Below are positions 31,782 to 41,340 of a stretch of 64,000 bases of DNA, piece after piece; within the stretch, counting starts at the first letter, position 1; every line of letters begins with the position of its first letter. The notes beneath the pieces were generated by a model that saw only the letters and a program-made list of their open reading frames with translations, was not told the DNA's origin and did no database searches. Source of the DNA: Haliclystus octoradiatus (taxonomy: Eukaryota > Cnidaria > Staurozoa > Stauromedusae > Haliclystidae); the NCBI GenBank assembly GCA_916610825.1, contig OU744451.1:11224864-11288863 (forward strand), in the 5' to 3' direction. The position numbers and the translations under genes are program-made.

Positions 31782-32490
31782 TATTGGGAAGCATTTACAC
31801 GGAATAATATAATCAAGTTGATCAAATCGTTCTTCAAATATCTTTCCTGTAAAGTATATTTTTGTAAAATTGTAGTGTTATTTATAAATTTATAAATCAA
31901 TCTTATTTAAGTCCTAAATAAAAGATGATGATAATGATATTGCTCTGCTTTTAGCAAATTGATGTCTTGCCCATGCAATAATTACTTTATCCAATAATAA
32001 ATATACATGCAATCGAGAATCAATTTTGAATGAAATGAAATCGGCCACCGCTTTTTATTGAGACACATACTGTCATACAGTTAATTTATCTGAAGCATAC
32101 AGAGCACTTTCGCTGATCACATTTATTCATTAATGATTTTTATCAATAAACGCGTACCCTTGTTGCTGTGCCTCGTTGTGAATTTTAAGGCAGAAATGTG
32201 TGAACGTTGAACTTTAGAAATTTGATGTGTGAACGTAGAAGTTTAGCCCGCTGTCAAGACTACCGTCTCGTCTTGCGCATTTTTGGAAGAAGGTGCGAAC
32301 ATTGAACATTGAATTTTAATGTTCGCAGTATGAAACTTTGTCACTACTAAGCGTAGTTTCTAATGTCCCGTCACAGCATGGGTTAGTCATCGGTTTAGAC
32401 GCCTATCAGAAATTCCCAGTTTGTTATTGACTCAACACGACAAAATCAACTCAAGTAAAGAATTTGAAAGCATTTAGCCAAATAAATTGG
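31782..32490. repeat. Right arm of the inverted duplication
   Basis: Partner of 29203-29926. Its first 160 bp (31782-31940) is the plus-oriented LINE tail (CTGTAAAGTATATTTTTGT and so on, ending in AAATAAAAGATGATGA). The shared region continues for more than 500 bp beyond the LINE tail, so the duplication involved flanking DNA and not only two LINE copies. Confidence 0.85.
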
Positions 32491-32597
32491 CCAAGCTGTG
32501 TTTGTTATGGCCAATGTCTTATTTTCTATCTTCTTTTTGCCTTTCTCTAAAAGTCAAGATCGGTCAACCTTTTAGACATATGTGACTGGTCACGGTC

Positions 32598-33812
32598 ATG
32601 GTCACTCTTATAGACGGTCCCCTTTTCTCACGATTTTCATCCGAGATCAAGATCCAAGAAATCAAGAAATCAAGATTCCACTACCACAATGACATTTACA
32701 TCAGGTCAAGCTATTGCCACTCATTTAAACATGCTGGTGCTCATAAGTGGAACGATCTACCGTCTACAATAAAGGACGACCAAACAGGCCAACTTTCAAA
32801 AGTCTCCTTGGGAAGCACAAACACGGAATAACATAATTAAGTTAATCAAATCGTTCTTCAAATGTCTATCCTGTAAAGTATATTGTTGTAAAATTGTATT
32901 GTTATAATATGTATATCTATATATTTATAACGCGGTGGATATTGTTCCGGCTGCCGGAAAGCTGTCTTCAAAAGATAATGTTCCGTGCGTCCTTTGCGCA
33001 TGCGTATGTAGATAGTAAACATGGCTGTGTCGATCGATCCAAAATTATATCGTAAAAAGTTTGTAAAAAAATTCACCCACACCGTAAATTGGATCGACTG
33101 TTTGAAATAAATATTAAGAAAAACGATATTCAGCATATCTATGCATTAATCATTTTATTCTGTGTTTGATTTATCGAAGCTTTTCAGCGATGCAACCCAG
33201 CGCAGCGTTTTTAATGTTTGAGTGTCGTGACATTTATTTGGCGCGCTTATAAGGTATTAGCGAATATTTATGCTGCCTAACAATATTTCAAAACATTTTT
33301 ACTATGGTAATTTGTAATAATATGGGATAATTACTTATTAGTCATTTCCTTTTCCTGTAACTGATGCTATATGCTGCCTACCAATTCTGATTTTGTCATA
33401 TACCAAAAGTCAAAACCTCGAAACTCAAAACCAAAGCCGTGTCCGTTCGCTTTTTCTATAAGTTTGGAAGAACGGTGGCATCCAGCGTCGTGAATCCCTC
33501 ATATAAAGTGTTTTCAACCTCTAGCACTTTAAATTAAATTATGTTATATTCTATTATAAAACTGATGAACAGAATTGTTATTAACGTGGTCGAGAAACAG
33601 GACCGTCCATCGCCATTGCATCTTGAATGAATGTGAGAGAAACGCAAACAGCATATTAAGCATGCGCAGAAGACGCACGGAACATTATCTCTAGCACTCG
33701 GGATTCCGGCTGCCGGAACATTATCCACTTCGTATTTATAAATCAGTCTTGTGAAAAAAAGCTTTAGCTTATTCAAGTTCTGAATAAATGATGATGATGA
33801 TGATGATGAAAT
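32598..33812 (+). mobile_element. LINE 3' end (CR1/L2-like) with (ATG)n tail, interrupted by a DNA transposon
   Basis: 32598-32831 encodes a C-terminal LINE segment (YIRSSYCHSFKHAGAHKWNDLPST). The usual tail follows: AAATCGTTCTTCAAATGTC, TATCCTGTAAAGTATATTG, the 802-bp insertion, then TTCAAGTTCTGAATAAATGA with (TGA)n to 33812. Other tails of this family are at 29771-29926 (-), 31782-31940 (+) and about 51610-51697 (+). The tail ends only 40 bp from the exon 1 donor of misato. Confidence 0.78.
32931..33732. mobile_element. Non-autonomous DNA transposon, 802 bp, 9-bp target duplication
   Basis: Flanked by perfect TATTTATAA repeats at 32922-32930 and 33733-33741. The ends are inverted: CGCGGTGGATATTGTTCCGG on the left against CGAAGTGGATAATGTTCCGG on the right (read inward), both followed by CTGCCGGAA. 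A second block, GATAATGTTCCGTGCGTC, recurs about 35 bp further in on both sides. No transposase frame is present. A 9-bp duplication would fit Mutator-like elements; the superfamily is not certain. Confidence 0.85.
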
Positions 33813-33851
33813 GATGATGGGGAATAATTCTTATATGAATCCATGTCTCAC

Positions 33852-34469
33852 CTGGAATCCTTGTAAGCTGTCACATTCTTCAGCAAAATAATGAAGAGAA
33901 TCGTCCAAACCATCTACAAAGTTTTCCATTTTGAATAAATCAGAACCATCGATAAATGTAGATAGTGATTCATCATCTGATGCTGAAAAGTTATTTTGAA
34001 CAAATTGTAATGATTTAGGATGGTATTTCAAACCTAGATACTCAGACCACGATCTAACATTATCTTCCAAATGATAATTTTTCAATGGTATATTTCCAAG
34101 TGGTGAACTGTTGGTAGTGGTATTATTTGACTTCAGTGATTCAAGAAATGAATTATTTTTCAGTTCTTCCTGTTTGTAGACTTGTACGTTTGAACCAAGT
34201 TCATTTTCTGTTGGCAAATTCTCAACTAAACCAAAATTATTAGAAATGGATTGTTTACTATCAATTATGATTGTTCTGGGGACATAGGCTAGTGTATTTG
34301 AATGCATAGGATCGACAACTTCCCGGAATAATATTTCATGTTCTAGATCTTCTCCATTTTCTGTTGAAATTCCATCATCAACTCGATATAATTCTTGTTG
34401 GTTCCACCAATGTGATCCTACATAATTAGAATAAGGCCCGATCTGAAGAGAAATTATTTCTTTACCCAT
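33852..34469 (-). CDS. MSTO1: Misato (MSTO1/DML1 family), coding exon 1 with start codon
   Basis: The first coding exon, 206 residues. It starts MGKEIISLQIGPYSNYVGSH and continues WWNQQE, the tubulin-like signature at the N-terminus of misato/DML1 proteins (GxxxNxVGxHWWNxQ). VRSWSEYLGLKYHPKSL and LHYFAEECDSLQGFQ are further family landmarks. The middle (about 75-125) is low-complexity and divergent. The donor is TTCCAG|GTGAGA, phase 0. Misato proteins act in the cytosol and at the mitochondrial surface, affecting mitochondrial distribution and fusion, and in flies affect spindle microtubule assembly through chaperonin and tubulin. The gene is transcribed away from CFAP47, with 1.3 kb between the two start codons. 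Confidence 0.93.
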
Positions 34470-35807
34470 CTCGCAGCAAAGTAGCCTACCAGCTAGTTTA
34501 GATTGTCAATTTCGTTGGAAAATTAAAAACATCCACATCGTGGGTTGTCGGCCATTTCATGAACTGGTTTCTAGAGAGGCAAACACGGGGAAGTAGTTGA
34601 AGGGGCTGTTTTGCTAGAGGTTTGCCCCACAGAGGCATTTTGTTGGAGGATAAATCTTCGAATTTGTTGCACAAGTCAATAGGGTTTTCTGAGTTTTATT
34701 TTACTTTTATGCTATCAGAGGCAACATAGTTTAATTTGGAAAAATTGAGACACTGTACAATCGGCATGTGACATAAATGCATCTTTCTACGGGAAAGATT
34801 TTTAACATTTTGAAGCACAAGTAGTTTTGATCAGTGTTTTTGTGGAGATGTTACTCACACGACGAAGAAACAGGAATATTATTCCGAAAATTTTCAACAA
34901 AACGTAGTGTTGAATCAAGCATGGACAATTGTTTCTTGGTTATTTTGGGTAACAGCTACTGTATTTGCTGACAATTTTGAGCAATTATTATTATTATTTT
35001 GAGCAATTAAATTGTTTTGAAAGTTTGATTTAATTACGAATCATTATCGGCGATTTCATTTACCTTCAGGGCCCTTCAGCTTTTTTCACACGACAACACC
35101 ATGTAAAATGTTGTTCTAACATAAAATATGTTTCAAATAATTTCCATTGGGGATTCAACTGTTGTTAACCAATTCTTGAAATGGTAAAACTTTCTCCACC
35201 GACTCCACTCAAAACCAGCTCAAAACGGCTGACCTTTGTTTGATTTATTTTCCCGCCAAAGCTGCAACAACGTCACGCCAAGAAAATGGCGGAAGTCGGT
35301 GTCGGTGACAGGGAAGGTCACGTGCTTAGCGCTCTATACCTTATACCTCTATGTTTTGATATTGCCCCATTTAAAAAATTACAACAAATAAAATTAATAT
35401 GCTAATTAAGAAGCATGGTATTCTAATTACAAGGTTAAACTTCAAATTTCAGAAATATTCATATGTCATAAGTTTCTTTAATCATATCGTCGCACATCGA
35501 GTCATGGAAGACACACAGAGAGAGAGTCCTTAGTAACAAAATGGTGGTGTCCAATGCAATGTCATTGGTGAAAAAGAATGATCGAACTTCAAATTGCGCC
35601 TTCCCTGGTGACAATTCCCAATGAGATGCTACAAAACCGCTGTGGGTTTGCTGCCATCGATAATTATTAGCATCAAAACAGACTGAAATGCGTTCAAAAT
35701 ATGTACGACACAACATACATGAAAACTTACAAGGATGAACTTAATGGAGTCTATTCTGAACTATATCCGCACAATGTCTTGTAAACGTTTATCCGGAAGA
35801 AATTAAG
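34470..35807. promoter_or_regulatory. Divergent intergenic region between misato and CFAP47
   Basis: The two start codons face away from each other, so this 1.34-kb region should hold both promoters. Around 35283-35300 lies AAGAAAATGGCGGAAGTCGG, which overlaps a YY1-type motif (AAATGGCGG) and an ETS-type GGAAG core, both common near broadly expressed gene starts. CACGTG occurs near 35321-35326. CCAAT-type boxes lie around 35552 and 35619. No clear RFX X-box was seen here by eye. Transcription starts cannot be fixed from sequence alone. Confidence 0.45.
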
Positions 35808-35954
35808 ATGGATAACAATCATACCATCCAGGTGACGCCAAATGTTATCGAGTTTTTTGATGCAGAGCCAAATGTTGTTCATCAAATGGTAGTAAACATT
35901 CAAAATGTGAGCAGAGCTTCACAATCCGTGCACGTGCAGGAGCCAAAATCAAAA
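35808..35954 (+). CDS. CFAP47: CFAP47, coding exon 1
   Basis: Exon 1 of 8 seen; 49 codons, ending TCAAAA|GTGAGT in phase 0. It starts MDNNHTIQVTPNVIEFFDAE and includes NIQNVSRASQSVHVQEPKSK, the opening of the first immunoglobulin-like MSP/ASH-type domain. It matches the N-terminus of CFAP47 (CXorf22/CHDC2), where VVPPTLIFKNAEPG and VQNVSKNSKNIRFSEPK-type segments occur. CFAP47 is a very large protein (over 3000 aa in vertebrates) of the ciliary central apparatus, with many such domains and a calponin-homology domain. Only the first about 558 residues lie in this window. Confidence 0.88.
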
Positions 35955-36201
35955 GTGAGTAGGCTATCAATGTTTATTATCATTACCACGTCGGAATCTG
36001 AAAAGCTTATATTCTGTTCAGGCTTGAGTTTACATAGTGAACTCAACTGTGACTATGAAAATACATTCAATGGTTCTGTACTACGTAGCTTCAAGCTCAG
36101 TTTGGATATGCCCAGTGAACCTATAGATGGTTTGTAGAAGGCATATGAATTATATAAGATTAAGATTTTTTCTGCATATTTGTAGATATAAGGGCCATTT
36201 A

Positions 36202-36722
36202 GGGGATGTTTATATGAGTCGGGTTAGCCCAGTTGACGGTGGGACGGGCTGTTTAGCCTATGCCACCTGTTTTATATGGCAGTTTCATCCCACTTTCAGC
36301 CCAGCATAAGTCATTGGCTGGCCTCGATTTTCAAGCATCTCATCAATTTCATTTTTATTTTTTCAAGTTTTCCACCAAAAAAAACAAATAATAAATTAAA
36401 TTTTGATTAATCTTAATGTTTTTATCTAAAATGTTAAATTTATAGCAAATAATGATTTAATTTCAACGTCGTCTATTTGAAGTACTTGAGCAGATGAAGC
36501 GATAACCTTGGCTGGCCCACAAAACTGTGTTTATATGGAGAATTTACGTCTCACCCAGGTGGGATCCCACTGCTCATCAAGTGAGATCCCACCTGGGTGG
36601 GTTAGCCCGGCAACCATATAAACGCACAACTGTAAAACAATAGACAACAATAGTGGATGTTGATCTCACTCGAAGGTGTCGCCTCACCTTGCCGGGCTGG
36701 CCCACCTCATATAAACACCCCC
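36202..36722. mobile_element. PIF/Harbinger-type MITE, 521 bp, TTA target duplication
   Basis: Flanked by TTA on both sides (36199-36201 and 36723-36725). Terminal inverted repeats: GGGGATGTTTATATGAGTCGG on the left, GGGGGTGTTTATATGAGGTGG on the right read inward. The interior contains CCACCTGGGTGGG and CCCAGGTGGGATCC palindromic blocks. No transposase. A TTA/TWA duplication is the hallmark of the PIF/Harbinger superfamily. Confidence 0.82.
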
Positions 36723-37296
36723 TTACACTGCAGCAACATAGGCACAGTACTCATCAATTAACACATCAAAGGTGTGAAGGTGTCAAGTGGTTTTGAGCAC
36801 GGGCCAAGTAAAAGCACTGTCTAAACGTCTTTTTCAGACATTGAAAAGCGGCACCGTGCCTACTATTTTAATTGGGCCGAAATCATTTTTCGAGGTAGTC
36901 TCGGCCCGCTCAAAAGGTGGGCACCGTAGTTTGCAGTAATTATGACGTCATCGTAGTGTCTCTTTACAGTTGAATTCTGAGGTTTTCTAATAAAATTAGT
37001 AACAGATTAAAGATTAGCAAATGAGATAAGCATAATAAGCATATTTTGTTTCGTATTTCTGTAGAAAATTAATGAAGTTTCTGTAGTATAATGCTTCATT
37101 GCTTGAATATGCAAATTGTAACTACGAGCGCGGAGCGTAAATTTAAATTTGTATTTTGTTACAGAAATAAAATACGCCAATATTAGATATTATAAAGTCT
37201 TAGACAAATAATGTAAAGTTGTGTAGGTAATATCCACACTTGTGTAGGTATAGTGCTGATGATAATTTTCAGAGATTTAAAGTGTAGGCCTAGGCC

Positions 37297-38213
37297 TATA
37301 TCCTGGATATTGGGAGATTGCTTCTTTAGATAGAGAAACATTTTCTATTCGTACATGATCTTCTTCTGTTTTTTCTTTGCGCTTTCATTTCTGCTCCAAA
37401 AATGCAGTCAAAGTGACGACTTTGGGTTAATTTTGTGTTTCTCTCTTTTTCCTCCAACAGGAACCCGTCTATTTTCAACAAGAGACTTTACACCGGAAAA
37501 ATCACTAAACATTTTACTTATTTGTCTATAAATAAAAACGGCTAAAACAAATGACAATCTGCTTTCGGAATGAGGTTTCCAATGTTCAGCTGAAGTTTTA
37601 GAGTTATTTTTGATCAATATGCAATATCCAGGTAAAGAGATATAAGGCTCTAAAGTCAAAGTTTTTAGTTTTGTATTTTTCTCACTTAAGTGCTCAAGCG
37701 ATTAACACCTCTTTACGATTTTATCTAAGCATAGTCGGCGTAGTTGAAGCGCATTAAAAGTAGTGACACACCTTCAATAACCAGCAGCGATAACCTGCTT
37801 AGACGAAGTCGTAAAAAGATGTTAATCGCGTAAGCACTTGAGTGAGAAAAATTCAAAACTAAAATCTTTAGAGGTATTTATCTTTTCCTGGATCCCGTAT
37901 ATTGATTAAGTGTAGCTCAAAATCTTAAGCTGAACGTTGAAAACATCATTCCAAAAGCAGATTGCCATTTGGTTCAGTCGTTTTCTATTTAGAGACAAAT
38001 AAGTAAAATGTTTAGTGTTTTTTCCTGTGTAAACCCTCTTGTGGAAAATAAACAGCTTCCTGTTGGAGGAAAAAGAGGAGACACAAAATCGTAACTTTGA
38101 TTTCATTTTTGAAGGAGAAATGCTTGCGCAAATCAAAAATACAAGAAGAACATGTACTAATAGAACATTTTTCTCTATCTAAAGAAGCAATCTCACAATA
38201 TCCGGGATATACA
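37297..38213. repeat. 0.9-kb fold-back element with about 420-bp arms
   Basis: The arms 37297-37725 and 37795-38213 are reverse complements, diverged by perhaps 10-15 percent by eye, with a spacer of about 70 bp. Both ends read TATATCCYGGATATTG then GAGATTGCTTCTTTAGATAG. Shared inner landmarks are TAAACATTTTACTTATTTGT on the left and TTAATCGCTTGAGCACTTAAG-like sequence near the centre. No coding potential. It lies directly beside the hammerhead-like motif at 38262. Confidence 0.82.
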
Positions 38214-38368
38214 CTTTAATAAATAAATGAATAAAATGAGTCAAAAAAGAGACATGCTGTTCTCGCTACTCCGAGTTTCACGCCATTTGGCGATCATCAG
38301 ACAAGTATAAATTTTATTATTTGAGAAAAGCATATATCGATGTACTAGGAGCATTCCATGGGAGTGTC
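38214..38368 (-). mobile_element. Penelope-like 3' end, family B
   Basis: In minus orientation: CATATATC, AATAATAAAATTTATACTTG, the hammerhead-like motif, then GTCTCTTTTTTGACTCATTTT. The plus-strand copy at 46230-46345 is its inverted partner. The two once flanked a fold-back pair now opened by later insertions, including BEL. Confidence 0.7.
38262..38305 (-). ncRNA. Hammerhead-ribozyme-like motif, family B, minus strand
   Basis: CUUGU, CUGAUGA core, UCGCC-AAAU-GGCGU stem II hairpin, GAAA, C-U-CGG-A-G mini stem III, U-A cleavage step, GCGAG. Compared with family A, stem II has different bases on both strands that still pair (four Watson-Crick pairs), and the mini stem III has a different loop with the same pairs. 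Stem I has C-G, U-A, U-G, G-C and U-G pairs. This compensatory change is the best evidence that the fold is real. Confidence 0.7.
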
Positions 38369-39318
38369 AACCAAAATGCATATTAAAAAAGATGACATTT
38401 GCTACAGTATTTCTACTTTAAACTGACATAGTAGGCCTACTATTAGATTTTATGAAACCAAATTGTTTTTTGTGATAACTGATAACTTCCTCCATAATGG
38501 CGTCTGTTTGCAAGGTGAATAATAGCAAACTATTTTGACAGGAAATAGCAGCTTACTTTAAAATTATGCTCTGGTATTGAAAATTGTTAATATGGAGTTC
38601 TTTTCTAGTTTCTGTACTGTCACATTATGTAACTCAGGATACAAATAGCCAAAAGTAGCAAATCAAGCAATATTCCTGTTTTTTTAGGGAGTAAACAACG
38701 CATCAAATATATGTCACACACGTTACTAAATTATCTGGAAAGTTTTTTATTGACCACACCCTTTGATAATTTTTAAATTCCTTTCAGATCCTATTTTCGA
38801 TTACATTACTTGATACATCTAACCAATAATATTCAAAATCACATGTCACAAAAATGTTATAATGTACTATTTACGTGTGTCACACACGTGACTAGTGTAG
38901 TTACGTGTGTGACATTTTGAAGTTCTGTGAAAATAGAAAAAAATTTTAAAAGAAAATTAACATTATAGTGTACCCAGAATGCACTTTTACTGATATAGGC
39001 ATTTCCACAATGCCTTGCATTTTACGATGTGCTCTTCACAATCTGTTTAGTCCAGTTTGTCTTTTGAAGCATTTGAGATTATCCAAACAAAGTTCTTATC
39101 CAAACATAGGCCTACTCCTTTACCTTAGTTGGTAGAACAAGCAAGTTCTGATTTATAGAGTGCTAAAGTTATGGACAACGCAAGAAGTAGAACATTGACA
39201 AATGCTGAGAAAATGAAAAGATACCGTGCTGAAAGAAAAAATAATGCGTTTTACAAGCAATCGGAAAGTAGTAGAATTGAAAATGTCAGAAAAAGGAGAG
39301 TCGATAATATGACATCCG

Positions 39319-39592
39319 TGGAAATTAATAAATCAGTTGTATGTTAATTTGTATTAAATAAAGAAATATGATTGATCATGGTGTGATAGTGGTGTGAGAT
39401 ATATGGCGTGAGAATTTGTGATGACACAGAGGATCACGTTCGAAACGATGTAAAGTAGACGTGTTTTTAGAATGTGAATATTATTATGAAAGTGATTGAA
39501 ATTATATGACTTGTTTGGTTATGTTAATGTTTATTTACTACTTCGTATTCGACTCGCCTCTCACAAATGACAAATTGAACTAGAACAAAACA
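39319..39592 (+). repeat. 5' LTR of the BEL element (274 bp)
   Basis: Starts TGGAAATTAATAAATCAG and ends AGAACAAAACA. No difference from 45543-45816 was noticed by eye, which indicates very recent insertion. AATAAAG at about 39356 may be the polyadenylation signal. Confidence 0.92.
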
Positions 39593-39633
39593 GTTTCGAA
39601 CTATTGTAGTCGAATCTAGAAAGGTAAACAAAG

Positions 39634-41340
39634 ATGGCTGCCGACGCCGAAACGATGAGGCGAAAAGCAGAAAGAAAGTTTAAAGCTTTGGCAAAAGAGT
39701 TTGAGCTTTACAATGAACTATGTGATATTAATGAGTTAAATATTGATATCTTGAATAAAATTGCCAAAAGAATAGGACAACTGCACGGAGAATATGAAGA
39801 AATAGTTGAAAACTATATCGATTATTTAGATTCTAACGAAGCGTTAGAAGAAGAAACAGAACAATTATGGCAATCAAAGTTAGATGATATGAAAAAAAAA
39901 GTATATGATATATTAATTAATATTGAAAAACTTAAGAAAGAACTTACAGCAAAAGCATCAAGCGAAGTAAAAGACAACACCCAAATCACAACCACGGGGG
40001 ATGAACGCCATTTCGAAAATAGCGGAAATGGTTCGAGAGACATAACGCCTCAAGATGACGTCATGGTTAACAACACTTCGGACGACGTTAGCAACGAAGA
40101 CAACGTAAATAATGAAGAAAATATTATTAATGAAGAAAATATTATTATTGAAGAAAATATTATTAATGAAAAAATATTATTAATAGTGAAGTTGAAGGAG
40201 CTACTACAGATAATTCTAGCCAAATTAGAAATAATTCAGAAATCAGAAATGATACTGAATCTAATAATAGTTTTAAATCTAATATGTCTATGATTAGCAT
40301 AGAATCAATTAAGGAAATCACACAATCAGTTGCTGAAGCTGCAACTATAGCAGCAATTAAAGCAGTGAATTCTAAAGATAATAATAGGAATTCACATAGT
40401 AGTAATTATGCCACAATTAAGTTAGCAGGCTTTACGCCAAATTCTTGGAATGGTGACGCGAAGTCATTTCCTACATTTAAAAAGCGGTTTAAATCTGCTA
40501 TGAGTAATGCAAAAATAGATGATGATAATGTACAATTACAATGGTTGGAAAAGTTATTACCAGAATATTATCAAAATCTTATAGAAGGAAGACCATCGTT
40601 GATAGAAGCATGGAATTCATTGGAACTTGTCATTACAGACAAAAAGATATCTGAAGAACTAACATGGAACTTCCGCAGATTAAAGCCAATACTAGACCAA
40701 GAAAGTAATACATTACAGACATTCGTAAATACTATTCGTACGCACATTATGTACATGAATGACTTTGGAAAAGGACATCGCATTAAAGACGAAGAGTTCA
40801 TTAAAGATTTAAAAAGGAAAACTGGAAAAGAATTTGAATTTATGTTAGAAGATCAAATTTCAACTGAAAACCGGATTGCAAAAAAAATGAATTTGCCCGA
40901 AGAAGAATTGTCCGCTGAGTATATATTAGACTTTTTGGAGAGACGCATCAAAAGTCATCACAGCACCAGGAGATACCAAGAGAAGTCAAAGAATTCTACT
41001 ACAGGAACAAAGACAGGGAAAATAAGTAGCATTTCTAACATCAAAAAGGACGACTGCAGATTACAATGCACAGAAACACATGATCTTGAAAATTGCAAGA
41101 AATTCAAGAAACTATCAACACAAGAACGAGCAGATCACTGTAAGCGTAAAGGCTTTTGCTTTAGATGCCTAACACCCAATCATATTAAACCGAACTGTGA
41201 TTCAGAAAAAATATGTGAAACATGTGAGCAAGATCATCACACACTATTGCATCATAAAAAGAAAAAAGAAAGTGCACAATCAACAACATCATCAGACAAT
41301 ATCCAAGAAGAAGGTCATCAAAGAGTAGCAACTACTTCCT
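39634..41340 (+). pseudogene. BEL gag (one frameshift)
   Basis: The ATG at 39634 follows the leader. The N-terminus (MAADAETMRRKAERKFKAL) is a helical, probably coiled-coil region. An 18-bp tandem repeat (AATATTATTAATGAAGAA) at about 40108-40185 encodes NEENII units. A one-base change in a run of A near 40168-40173 shifts the frame, after which the sensible frame is the one starting before 40284. That frame holds the capsid-like domain (AGFTPNSWNGDAKSFPTFKK) and two cysteine-rich knuckles (FCFRCLTPNHIKPNC and CETCEQDHHTLLH). The boundary with protease is not marked by a stop, so gag and pol share one frame here. Confidence 0.85.

Larger units (their letters stand above)
26949..33851. other. 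Misato intron 1 (6.9 kb), filled with repeats
   Basis: Contains a palindromic MITE (28331-28437), an inverted duplication (29203-29926 and 31782-32490), a poly-G run (about 30067-30079), and a LINE relic interrupted by a DNA transposon (32598-33812). No coding exon was seen in the remainder. Confidence 0.6.

Noticed and set aside
33534-33776. 80-residue minus-strand frame
   Set aside because: Lies in the terminal repeat of the 802-bp DNA transposon and the LINE tail.
35808-36137. A 109-residue protein continuing past 35954
   Set aside because: A good GTGAGT donor at 35955 and similarity ending there show exon 1 of CFAP47; the rest is intron.
37421-37680. Minus-strand protein frames in both arms of the fold-back element
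   Set aside because: Short, different in the two arms and without known domains; best explained by inverted repeat structure.
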